Source: an uncultured beta proteobacterium
Lineage (GTDB): Bacteria > Pseudomonadota > Gammaproteobacteria > Burkholderiales > SG8-41
Length of the DNA: 47,176 nucleotides
Direction of reading: 5' to 3'
Assembly (NCBI GenBank): GCA_903933915.1
Contig: CAIZLW010000131.1
Coordinates: 1 to 47,176 of the forward strand
In this document: positions 34,108-41,591 of the stretch, piece after piece
Position numbering within the stretch: position 1 is the first letter of the stretch
How the letters are laid out: each line of letters opens with the position of its first letter
Position numbers and translations under genes: made by a program
Notes under the pieces: model-generated
What the model saw: only the letters and a program-made list of their open reading frames with translations
Databases searched by the model: none
What the model was told of the DNA's origin: nothing

Positions 34108-35511
34108 TCAGAGCAGTTCACGCACGTCGGTGAAATGCCCCTTCAATGCCGCCGCAGCCGCCATCGCCGGGCTGACCAGATGCGTGCGACCTCCCGGGCC
34201 CTGACGGTTGCGGAAATTGCGGTTGGAAGTCGATGCGCAACGCTCCCCCGGATTCAGCTGGTCGCCGTTGATGGCGGTGCACATCGAGCAACCCGGATCG
34301 CGCCATTCGAATCCGGCAGCGATGAGGATTTTGTCGAGCCCCTCCTTTTCCGCCTGCGCTTTGACCAGTTTCGACCCCGGCACCACCCATGCCGGCACTA
34401 CCGCCTTGCCGCGCTTCGCCACTTCGGCGGCGGCCCGCACATCTTCAATACGGCTGTTGGTGCAGGAGCCGATGAATACGCGGTCGATTTTGATGTCGGT
34501 GAGTGCCATGCCGGCCTGCAGGCCCATGTAATCCAGCGCCATGGTCCAGTCGCTGCGTTTGCGTTCGTCGGGCGCGTTACGCGGATCGGGTACTGCACCG
34601 CCCACTGGGCCAGCCATTTCAGGATTCACGCCCCAGGTCACCATGGGCTCGATCTGCGCGGCGTCCAGCGTGACCTCGCGGTCAAATACGGCGCCGGCTT
34701 CCGTCGGAAGCGTCAGCCAGCGTTCCATCGCAGCATTCCATTCCACGCCCTTCTTAGGCGCGTAGGGGCGGCCTTCCATGTAAGCGTAGGTCGTCTCATC
34801 AGGCGCAATCATCCCGCAGCGTGCACCCGCCTCGATCGACATATTGCACACGGTCATGCGGCCTTCCATGCTCATCGCGGCAAAAGTGGAGCCGGCATAT
34901 TCAATGGCATGGCCAACGCCGCCCGCGGCACCGATCTTCGCGATCACCGCAAGAATGATGTCCTTGGGTGCAACACCGAAGCCGAGTTTGCCGTTGACGG
35001 TAATGCGCAGTTTTTTCGGTTTGCGCTGCCAGGTTGCCTGCGTCGCCATGACGTGGGTCATGTCAGAAGCGCCCATACCAAAGGCAATCGCACCGAAAGC
35101 GCCGTGCGTCGACGTGTGCGAATCGGCACCGGCGATGAGCAGACCCGGCTGAGTGATCCCCTGCTCCGGCGGCACGATATGCAGAATGCCCTGACCCGGA
35201 TCATCAAAACCAAACAGCTTGATGCCGTGCAATTTGGTGTTTGCGTGCTGCGCGATCACCATGTTGCGGATTTCATCGACGGCGATACCGGCAATACCCT
35301 TCTCGCGGCCCGTGGTGGGCACGTAATGATCAGTAAAGGCTAAAACCTGATGCGGGCGTGCAACCGACTGTTTGCGCTGCTTCAATGCCTCGAAAGCGTG
35401 CGAAGAACCCTCGTGGATCAGTGCGAGATCGACATAAATGAGAATTTCGCCTTCCTCTTCCGCTACGACGTGACCATCCCAAATCTTGTCGAACATCGTG
35501 ATTGCGTTCAT
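34108..35511 (-). CDS. Aconitase-family large subunit (LeuC paralogue a)
   Basis: 467 residues; ATG preceded by AGGAAACACA. All three cluster cysteines are present at the same positions as in paralogue b: Cys350 (IGSCTNSR), Cys408 and Cys411 (DPGCSMCTA). GADSHTSTHGAFG and SMEGRMTVCNMSIEAGARCG are intact. Both large subunits thus appear catalytically competent and lie in tandem with a single LeuD-type partner. Either each makes its own isomerase with LeuD, or one has a different substrate. It is 28 bp downstream of the Bug copy 6 gene. Leucine biosynthesis is an unlikely role in this operon. Confidence 0.93.
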   Translation of the reverse strand: MNAITMFDKIWDGHVVAEEEGEILIYVDLALIHEGSSHAFEALKQRKQSVARPHQVLAFTDHYVPTTGREKGIAGIAVDEIRNMVIAQHANTKLHGIKLFGFDDPGQGILHIVPPEQGITQPGLLIAGADSHTSTHGAFGAIAFGMGASDMTHVMATQATWQRKPKKLRITVNGKLGFGVAPKDIILAVIAKIGAAGGVGHAIEYAGSTFAAMSMEGRMTVCNMSIEAGARCGMIAPDETTYAYMEGRPYAPKKGVEWNAAMERWLTLPTEAGAVFDREVTLDAAQIEPMVTWGVNPEMAGPVGGAVPDPRNAPDERKRSDWTMALDYMGLQAGMALTDIKIDRVFIGSCTNSRIEDVRAAAEVAKRGKAVVPAWVVPGSKLVKAQAEKEGLDKILIAAGFEWRDPGCSMCTAINGDQLNPGERCASTSNRNFRNRQGPGGRTHLVSPAMAAAAALKGHFTDVRELL

Positions 35512-35539
35512 TGTGTTTCCTGTATTGCGAATGCAGTGT

Positions 35540-36520
35540 TTACTTAATCATACCGAGGTCGCTGAGGATGGTGCGGTAATCGGCGTATTCACTATCGAAC
35601 AGTTTGCGGGTCTGCGCGCTGTTCAGGTAATTGGCTTCCCATGTGTTCTGCTCCAGCGCTTCCTTCCATGTCGGAGTCGCCACGACTTTCGCCAGCACCG
35701 CGTCCCACCAGGCAATCTGCGCTGCAGTCATACCCTTCGGACCGATGACGCCGCGCCAGGTATCCATCACCGCCTTGTAGCCGAGTTCGGTCCAGGTCGG
35801 CGTTTCGGCATAAGGCCCGCCGATGCGTTTTGGCGCAAGAATCGCCAGGGTTCTTATTTTGCCGGCCTGCACCATGCGCACCACTGAGGACGGCGTACCG
35901 GTATGGGCGTCGATGTGCCCGCCGAGCAACGCGGTCACCGCGTCTCCGCCGGAACCGAGCACGACAGCCTTGAGCTTGCGCGGATCGATGCCACCGGCCT
36001 TGGCCACCAGCGCAAAAGACAGGTGGTTGACGCTGCCCAGCGTGGTCGGTGTGGACACGGCCAGAGCCTGCGGATCCTTGCGCAGGCGGTCGATGAAATC
36101 CTGACCGCCCTTCAACGGCGAGTCGGCACGTACCGCAACGACAGTGTATTCACTGAACAGGTTGGCCAGTGGCGTCACGTCGCGGGACTTGATGGCGCCA
36201 CGGCCGTTGATATCGTTGGCAATCAGGTTAGGGGAATTGATCGCGATGAAGTGGCCGTCACCGGCGTGCTGGTTGAGATAAACCAGCGATACGGCACCAC
36301 CTCCACCTGGCTTGTTGGTCACCGTAACCGACACTGGCGCGAGATTGTTTTCCTGGATGATTTTCTGCAACAGTCGCGCCGAGCGGTCGATCCCGCCGCC
36401 GGGCGTGGTGGGCACGACGATTTCAATCGGCTTGTCCGGTTGCCAGCCTTGAGCCGCGGCGGGCAGCGCCAGTAAAGTAAAGGCGCACAACATCATCCGC
36501 AGGGATTTTCCGTAAATCAT
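35540..36520 (-). CDS. Bug/TctC-family receptor, divergent subtype (copy 6)
   Basis: 326 residues. The signal peptide ends at about residue 24 (LPAAAQG). Motifs are WQPDKPIEIVVPTTPGGGID, TNKPGGGGAVSLVYLNQ and GDGHFIAINSPNLIAND. Alternative ATGs exist at residues 9 and 10. It sits between the ketopantoate-reductase-like gene (34 bp) and leuC-a, in the same operon as the only TctA and TctB genes of the window, so it is the most likely cognate receptor of that transporter. Confidence 0.92.
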   Translation of the reverse strand: MIYGKSLRMMLCAFTLLALPAAAQGWQPDKPIEIVVPTTPGGGIDRSARLLQKIIQENNLAPVSVTVTNKPGGGGAVSLVYLNQHAGDGHFIAINSPNLIANDINGRGAIKSRDVTPLANLFSEYTVVAVRADSPLKGGQDFIDRLRKDPQALAVSTPTTLGSVNHLSFALVAKAGGIDPRKLKAVVLGSGGDAVTALLGGHIDAHTGTPSSVVRMVQAGKIRTLAILAPKRIGGPYAETPTWTELGYKAVMDTWRGVIGPKGMTAAQIAWWDAVLAKVVATPTWKEALEQNTWEANYLNSAQTRKLFDSEYADYRTILSDLGMIK

Positions 36521-36554
36521 AGGGTTCTATATCCGAATTGCAGAAGTGCTGCGC

Positions 36555-37607
36555 CTACCATCCCTTGATCAGATCAGCACTCGGTTTGACCTCGCCGCGC
36601 TCGACGCGAAGCACGAGTTCGTTCATTTTGATGTGCAGCGGCGCGGGCACGCCGATGAAGGCTCCGCGCTCAGCGACGTAGCCGTTGATGAATTCGGTTT
36701 CGGTGCGGCGGCCCTTGAACATGTCCTGCGCCATCGAAGGCCGCTGTTCGTCGGAACGCTTTTTGGCGCCTTCGACCAGAATTTCCTCGATACCGGCCAG
36801 CGCATCGTGATTACCCTCACCTGCGAGTGCGAGCATTTCCGGTTCCATGCCGAGCATGCGCTCCAGCGAATAACCCAGCGCCTGGCCAACGCGCACCGAC
36901 TGCGCGCCAAGGCGGATCGACACCGAACGCGGACCATCGGCGGCATCGCGCTGATTGCCCGAGAGACCGGTCGCCGCGCACAGGCCGTTGCGCATCGCAT
37001 TCACCGTCAGCTTGGACCAGCGCTCGCCCCACAGATTGGTGGTGACTTTGGAGCTGTCGGCCGAACGCAGCATGTCGGCGATTTCCTGGGCGCGAGGCGT
37101 GACGCGGCCATGCGGCTCGCCGACGCGGAACACCGTGTGTTTGTCGCCGCCCAGCGGCACCGTGCGTTTGATGCGCCCCGGTGCATACAGTTCAGCCGCG
37201 ACCAGACTGGCGATGCAGCCCAGGGTCTTGCCCCAGCCGACGATGGCGGCGATGCGTTCTTCATTGATGCAGTTCTGCAGCGATACGCAGAAGCCGTCGG
37301 GCGCGAGGTACGGCTTGATCAGGTGCGTCGCCCATTCGGTGTCGTACGACTTCACGCAGATAAACGCGATATCGACCGCACGTTCCTTGCAGAAACGCTG
37401 CACTTCGGTGAGGTGCAGGGCCTTGACCTTCACCACATGGGTTTCTTCCGGCGTCATGCCCGACAGGTGCAGACCGTGCTCGCGCATGGTTTCGACATGC
37501 TCCGGCCACGGGTCGATCAGCGTGACGTCATGTCCGGCGCGGGTCATGTGACCGCCGGCGATGCCACCAATGGCGCCGGCGCCTACTACTACGATGCGTT
37601 TACCCAC
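36555..37607 (-). CDS. Ketopantoate-reductase (PanE/ApbA) family oxidoreductase
   Basis: 350 residues from a GTG at 37607 with AGGAG 8 nt upstream. The nucleotide-binding motif is VVGAGAIGGIAGG at 7-19, CVKSYDTEWA lies at about 84-93, and the C-terminal catalytic helical domain includes ERWSKLTVNAMRNGLCA with the conserved lysine and asparagine. It is longer than typical PanE (about 300). The classic reaction reduces 2-dehydropantoate with NADPH; here the context suggests reduction or oxidation of a 2-oxo/2-hydroxy acid made by the LeuCD and IDH-like enzymes. That link is inference. Confidence 0.88.
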   Translation of the reverse strand: MGKRIVVVGAGAIGGIAGGHMTRAGHDVTLIDPWPEHVETMREHGLHLSGMTPEETHVVKVKALHLTEVQRFCKERAVDIAFICVKSYDTEWATHLIKPYLAPDGFCVSLQNCINEERIAAIVGWGKTLGCIASLVAAELYAPGRIKRTVPLGGDKHTVFRVGEPHGRVTPRAQEIADMLRSADSSKVTTNLWGERWSKLTVNAMRNGLCAATGLSGNQRDAADGPRSVSIRLGAQSVRVGQALGYSLERMLGMEPEMLALAGEGNHDALAGIEEILVEGAKKRSDEQRPSMAQDMFKGRRTETEFINGYVAERGAFIGVPAPLHIKMNELVLRVERGEVKPSADLIKGW

Positions 37608-37632
37608 GGATAACTCCTGGAAAAAAGATCAA

Positions 37633-37722
37633 CTACAGCCACAGAGAAACCCCGGACAATCCGAGGAATAATCGTAAGCCATTGTTTTTATTCGACTTTA
37701 TATGTAGCCTCTGTGGCTACAG
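37633..37722. repeat. Overlapping alternative inverted repeats in an operon gap
   Basis: CTACAGCCACAGAG (37633-37646) can pair with CTCTGTGGCTACAG (37709-37722), 12 of 14 positions. The right arm also takes part in a short local hairpin, TGTAGCC (37703-37709) with GGCTACA (37715-37721). The two pairings exclude each other, as in an attenuator. The element lies between the IDH-like and ketopantoate-reductase-like genes, both on the minus strand, and has no T-run. Confidence 0.5.
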
Positions 37723-37732
37723 GTTTTCGCTT

Positions 37733-38779
37733 TTACAACTTCGCAATAATCGCTTCAGCAAAACCCCTGGTGCCGGACGTGCCGCCGAGATCACGCGTCA
37801 CGTGCTTCTTCTCGGCCAGCACTGCGGTCATCGCGGCATCGATGCGGTTGGCTGCATCGGTCTCGCCGATGTGGCGCAGCATCAGCACCCCGGAGAGAAT
37901 CATCGCCATCGGATTGGCGATGTCCTTGCCAGCGATATCCGGTGCGGTACCGTGCACGGCTTCGAACATCGCGCAATCAGGGCCGATGTTCGCACCCGGC
38001 GCCACGCCGAGACCACCGACCAGACCGGCGGCGAGATCGGAGACGATGTCGCCGAACAGGTTGGCCAGCAGCAGGCCGTCAAAAGTTTCCGGCTTGATCA
38101 CCAGTTCCATGCACAACGCGTCGATGACGCGGGAATCGCAAATGATGTCGGGGTAATCCTTGGCCACATCCTGCCCCGCCTTGAGGAACAGGCCGTCGGT
38201 CATTTTCATGACGTTGGCCTTGTGGCCGATGGTCATCTTGCGGCGGCCGGTTTTTTTCAGGTATTCGAAACCGTATCGCGCGGTGCGCTCAGTGGCGCCG
38301 CGGGTGATGATTTTGATCGCCTCGGCGGTGTCCTCGTCGATCATGCGCTCGTTGCCGACGTAGAGGTCTTCGCTGTTTTCGCGAAAAATCACCAGGTCGA
38401 CATTCTGGTAGCGCGACGCCACGCCGGGATAGTTTTTGATCGGGCGCACATTGACAAACAGTTTCAGTTCCTTGCGCAGCGCGATAGCAATGCTCGGGTA
38501 ATCGGTACGCGATTCCTTGCCGTTTTTGACGCGCTCGATATTGATGCGGTAGTTGCCGCCGAACGGGGTCTGCGTCGGGCCTTTCAGCGCCAGTTTATTG
38601 CGCTCGATCGACTCGAGCACGCTGACCGGCAGCGGTGTGCCGGATTCCTTCTCGGCGCGCAGCCCGACCAGAACCTCTTCGAACTCCACTTTTGCACCCG
38701 ACGCCTTGATGATGGCGCAGGTGGCGCCGACGACTTCCGGTCCGATGCCGTCGCCGGGCACCACGGTTACTTTATTCAA
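37733..38779 (-). CDS. Isocitrate/isopropylmalate dehydrogenase family protein (NAD-dependent type)
   Basis: 348 residues from a TTG at 38779, with GGGGAA 7 nt upstream, giving the family N-terminus MNKVTVVPGDGIGPEV. Substrate and metal residues are visible: Arg102, Arg112, Arg133 (FRENSEDLY, Tyr140), Lys187, Asp244 and Asp248 (FGDIVSD). The coenzyme loop HGTAPDIAGKDIANP has Asp281, favouring NAD+. An insertion after the KGPTQTPFGG segment (about residues 76-97) precedes LRKELKLFVNVRP. The family oxidatively decarboxylates beta-carboxylated 2-hydroxy acids. It would act after the LeuCD-type isomerase. The substrate could be isocitrate-, isopropylmalate- or tartrate-like. Confidence 0.9.
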   Translation of the reverse strand: MNKVTVVPGDGIGPEVVGATCAIIKASGAKVEFEEVLVGLRAEKESGTPLPVSVLESIERNKLALKGPTQTPFGGNYRINIERVKNGKESRTDYPSIAIALRKELKLFVNVRPIKNYPGVASRYQNVDLVIFRENSEDLYVGNERMIDEDTAEAIKIITRGATERTARYGFEYLKKTGRRKMTIGHKANVMKMTDGLFLKAGQDVAKDYPDIICDSRVIDALCMELVIKPETFDGLLLANLFGDIVSDLAAGLVGGLGVAPGANIGPDCAMFEAVHGTAPDIAGKDIANPMAMILSGVLMLRHIGETDAANRIDAAMTAVLAEKKHVTRDLGGTSGTRGFAEAIIAKL

Positions 38780-38821
38780 AACACGTTCCCCAAATAAACA
38801 AAATTAAAAATTCAAAGACAC

Positions 38822-40330
38822 TTAACTCTCGTCACCCTTGCTGCCCAGCCTTCGCAGTATCGGCATGATGAACGGCAGCGCGACCGAGATCACCGACATC
38901 GCCAGCAGCGTCACGGTGATGCCGCTGTTGTAGAAAATCTTCAGGTCGCCGCCGGAAATGGTCATCGCCTGGCGGAACGACTGTTCCATGATGCCGCCCA
39001 GCACCAGCGACAGCACCAGTGGTGCGACCGGAATATCGAGCTTGCCGAAGACATAACCGACCACACCGAAGCCGAGGATCAGCCACAGATCCACCGTGCT
39101 GCCGTTGATGGCGTAAGCGCCGATCGCCGAAATGGCGACGATCAGCGGATAGAGGATGCCGACGGGGATATACAGCAACCGCACAAACAGGCCGATCAGC
39201 GGCAGGTTGAGGATCACCAGCATGATGTTGCCGATGTACATGCTGTTGATCAGCCCCCACACCAAGTCAGGCCGGCTCTGGAACAGCATCGGGCCCGGCT
39301 GCACGCCGTACATGATGAAGGCGCCGAGTATCACTGCGGTCGCCCCGCCACCGGGAACACCCAGTGTCAGCAGCGGCACCAGCGCGCCGGCGGTATCGGA
39401 GTTGTTCGCCGACTCCGGACCGGCTACGCCTTCGATGGCGCCATGACCGAACTCCTCGGGGTGCTTCGACAGCCGTTTTTCAGTGGTGTACGACATGATC
39501 GAGGCAATCGTGCCGCCGGCGCCCGGCAGCACGCCGATGACAAAGCCGATGATGCCGCCGCGCCAGATCGGGCCAATTGAGCGCTGCCATTCTTCTTTGG
39601 TGAGCCACAGCTTACCGTTGATTTTCATCGCTTCGGCGGATGTGCCTCTGACGATGTCTTCGAGGCCGCGGAACACCTCGGCCATCGCAAACAGGCCGAC
39701 CACGACAACCACGAAACCGACGCCGTCCTGGAATTCGGGAATGCCCATGGTGTAACGCGCCTGGCCGCTCTGCAGATCGATGCCGATGGTGGCAATGACC
39801 AGGCCAAAGATCGTCGCAATGACGCCTTTCGCCGGCGATTGGCCGGTCAGCGTGGACACTGCGGTCATCGCAAACAGCATCAGCGTGAAATATTCGGCGG
39901 GGCCGAATTTCAGCGCCATCGAGGCCAGCGGCACGGCAAACAGGGTCAGGCCAATCACGCCGATGGTGCCGGCAATGAACGAGCCGATCGCGGACACCGC
40001 CAGCGCCGCGCCGGCGCGCCCTTTGCGCGCCATTTCATAACCGTCGATCGAGGTCATCACCGACGCCGCCTCCCCCGGGGTGCGGATCAGGATGGCGGTG
40101 GTGGAACCGCCGTATTTGGCGCCGTAATAAATACCGCACAGCATGATCAGCGCCGAGGTCGGGTTCATGCCGTAGGTGATCGGGATCAGCAGCGCGATGC
40201 CGGCCGAAGGTCCGATGCCCGGCAGCACGCCGATGATGGTGCCCATCAGTACGCCGAGAAAGGTGTACCAGAGGTTGATCGGCTGCATGCAGACGACAAA
40301 GCCGTTGAGGATATGAGTGAAGGTTTCCAT
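38822..40330 (-). CDS. Tripartite tricarboxylate transporter large membrane subunit (TctA)
   Basis: 502 residues with about 12 hydrophobic segments. Signature regions are GVLPGIGPSAGIALLIPITYG at the N-terminal half and its repeat VIGVLPGAGGTIASIMSYT in the second half, plus GIYYGAKYGGSTTAILIRTPG and GVPGGGATAVILGAF. TctA forms the cation-coupled permease core in the inner membrane, working with TctB and a Bug/TctC receptor. GAGG precedes the ATG, inside the end of the tctB gene (7-bp gap). It is the only TctA in the window. Confidence 0.96.
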   Translation of the reverse strand: METFTHILNGFVVCMQPINLWYTFLGVLMGTIIGVLPGIGPSAGIALLIPITYGMNPTSALIMLCGIYYGAKYGGSTTAILIRTPGEAASVMTSIDGYEMARKGRAGAALAVSAIGSFIAGTIGVIGLTLFAVPLASMALKFGPAEYFTLMLFAMTAVSTLTGQSPAKGVIATIFGLVIATIGIDLQSGQARYTMGIPEFQDGVGFVVVVVGLFAMAEVFRGLEDIVRGTSAEAMKINGKLWLTKEEWQRSIGPIWRGGIIGFVIGVLPGAGGTIASIMSYTTEKRLSKHPEEFGHGAIEGVAGPESANNSDTAGALVPLLTLGVPGGGATAVILGAFIMYGVQPGPMLFQSRPDLVWGLINSMYIGNIMLVILNLPLIGLFVRLLYIPVGILYPLIVAISAIGAYAINGSTVDLWLILGFGVVGYVFGKLDIPVAPLVLSLVLGGIMEQSFRQAMTISGGDLKIFYNSGITVTLLAMSVISVALPFIMPILRRLGSKGDES

Positions 40331-40337
40331 GGCGGCC

Positions 40338-40814
40338 TCAGAACGGCAGGATGCCGAGCGGCAGATTGACGCCCAGCAGTTTGGTAAACATGAAATAGCT
40401 GATGACCGCGAACAGCACGCTGGTCAGTACGTTCATCAGCCAGCGGTTGCGGTTGAAATACGCGGTCAGCACCAGCAGGTAAATCGCCGTCGAAAGAACG
40501 AAGCCCAGCGGTTCGAAAGTGGCGATGTAAATCGCCGTCCACACCGCAATCGCCACCACCAGCCAGTGATGGCGGTCCCATTTCGGCTCGGTCGATGCGC
40601 CGCCTTGCCCGGCCGACAGCTTCGCCTTCGCGGTGTTGCGGATGATTTCGACCAGCAGCATGGCCGCACCGAGCAGCAGGCCGACGCCGAGCATGCGCGG
40701 GAAGGCTTTGGGGCCCAGTGGATCACCCAGTTCCAGACTGGGAATCTGGGCCGTTGCCCAGAAATAAACGCCGGCCAGCAGCAGCGTACAGGCCAGGATG
40801 ATGCGATCAGCCAT
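40338..40814 (-). CDS. Tripartite tricarboxylate transporter small membrane subunit (TctB)
   Basis: 158 residues with four hydrophobic helices (about 5-21, 42-60, 84-108, 118-150), the normal TctB size and layout. DPLGPKAFPRMLGVGLLLGA near the N-terminus is typical of the family. Strong GGAGGAG about 10 nt before the ATG marks the first gene of the operon. Promoter and control signals should lie in the long upstream gap at 40815-41591. Confidence 0.93.
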   Translation of the reverse strand: MADRIILACTLLLAGVYFWATAQIPSLELGDPLGPKAFPRMLGVGLLLGAAMLLVEIIRNTAKAKLSAGQGGASTEPKWDRHHWLVVAIAVWTAIYIATFEPLGFVLSTAIYLLVLTAYFNRNRWLMNVLTSVLFAVISYFMFTKLLGVNLPLGILPF

Positions 40815-41321
40815 TATTGTTTTACTCCTCCGAAAATCGGCTTGAAGGGCGTCAATGCGACAGCAGGGTCCGTAATGTGTAATTAAGGCGCCCTGCGCAT
40901 TGCGCGTGTTTCGCAGCGCGAAATCTTAACCGAGTTCGCCTATGACGTGTTGCCGCCATGGCATCAACCGGCCGGATCGTGGACCCCTATTCACACCGTC
41001 AATTAATACAGTTTCAACAAGCACCTTTACTGGGCGCGCGTGACATGCGCAGCCGCTGATACCGGGCGGTCCCGCCACTGCATACCGTTCTGATGAACCG
41101 ACACCGTGAGATTCTGCAATGTTGCGATCGCGCATCTGAGGTATTCCGGCAGCCGCGCGAACACTGGGGAAATCCTTGACGACGGCAATGACCGATTGAC
41201 GTCTGGCCGCACCTCGCCAACAATCCGCTTACGCATCGACGAGTGCCGCAGGATAATAAATAATTGTTTTAAAACGATATTTTATTGCCTTCGGCAATGC
41301 ACTATTGAGCACAGCTGTCAC
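40815..41321. other. Non-coding gap upstream of tctB; no gene recognised
   Basis: About 500 bp between the divergent tctB gene and the decayed Bug fragment. Short frames on both strands show no family resemblance. It must contain the TTT operon promoter but no convincing -35/-10 pair could be chosen. A small hairpin ATTGCC/GGCAAT lies at about 41284-41298. The right part (41255-41290) is AT-rich. Confidence 0.5.
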
Positions 41322-41520
41322 TGCCCGATCCGCGTCGTCGTGCCCGATCCCGCCCGCACCTTCTATGACACGATAACCCGCATGCCTGGGGAAGACCTCA
41401 CCGCGCGCATGGGCCGGCCGCCGATCTGGTCACCAAAGCCACGCCTGACGGCTTTACGCCGGGCATGCCCGGCGGCCATCACACCATCCTGCCGGCGGTC
41501 AGCATCAGCACGAAACAATC
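41322..41520 (+). pseudogene. Decayed Bug/TctC receptor gene fragment
   Basis: Frame 1 from 41322 reads CPIRVVVPDPARTFYDTITR and then MPGEDLTARMGRP, matching the N-terminal lobe of Bug proteins (compare PIRFVVPFAPGGSTDLLAR). From 41420 another frame reads ADLVTKATPDGFTPGMPGG and then HHTILPAVSI, matching the region after the NRAGAGG loop. The loop itself is deleted at the frame change, the signal peptide and the whole second lobe are missing. It is a dead receptor next to the living TTT operon. Confidence 0.7.
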
Positions 41521-41591
41521 AGCATCGGGGCGTTTACAATCGGTCATTCCACGGCGCGGTTGGCGCCGGCATCTTTTCCATCAGGCCCCAG

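Noticed and set aside
34057-35343. 428-codon plus-strand open frame opposite leuC-a
   Set aside because: LeuC on the minus strand has all family motifs; the antisense frame arises from codon bias and shows no family pattern.
31984-35511. Leucine biosynthesis assignment for the LeuC/LeuD genes
   Set aside because: Two LeuC copies flanked by Bug receptors and co-oriented with TctAB indicate uptake-linked catabolism. It cannot be fully excluded without the rest of the genome.
36546-38797. Two long plus-strand frames (36546-37613 and 37682-38797) opposite the PanE-like and IDH-like genes
   Set aside because: Both are mirror frames of strongly supported enzymes and have no recognisable domain or ribosome binding site.
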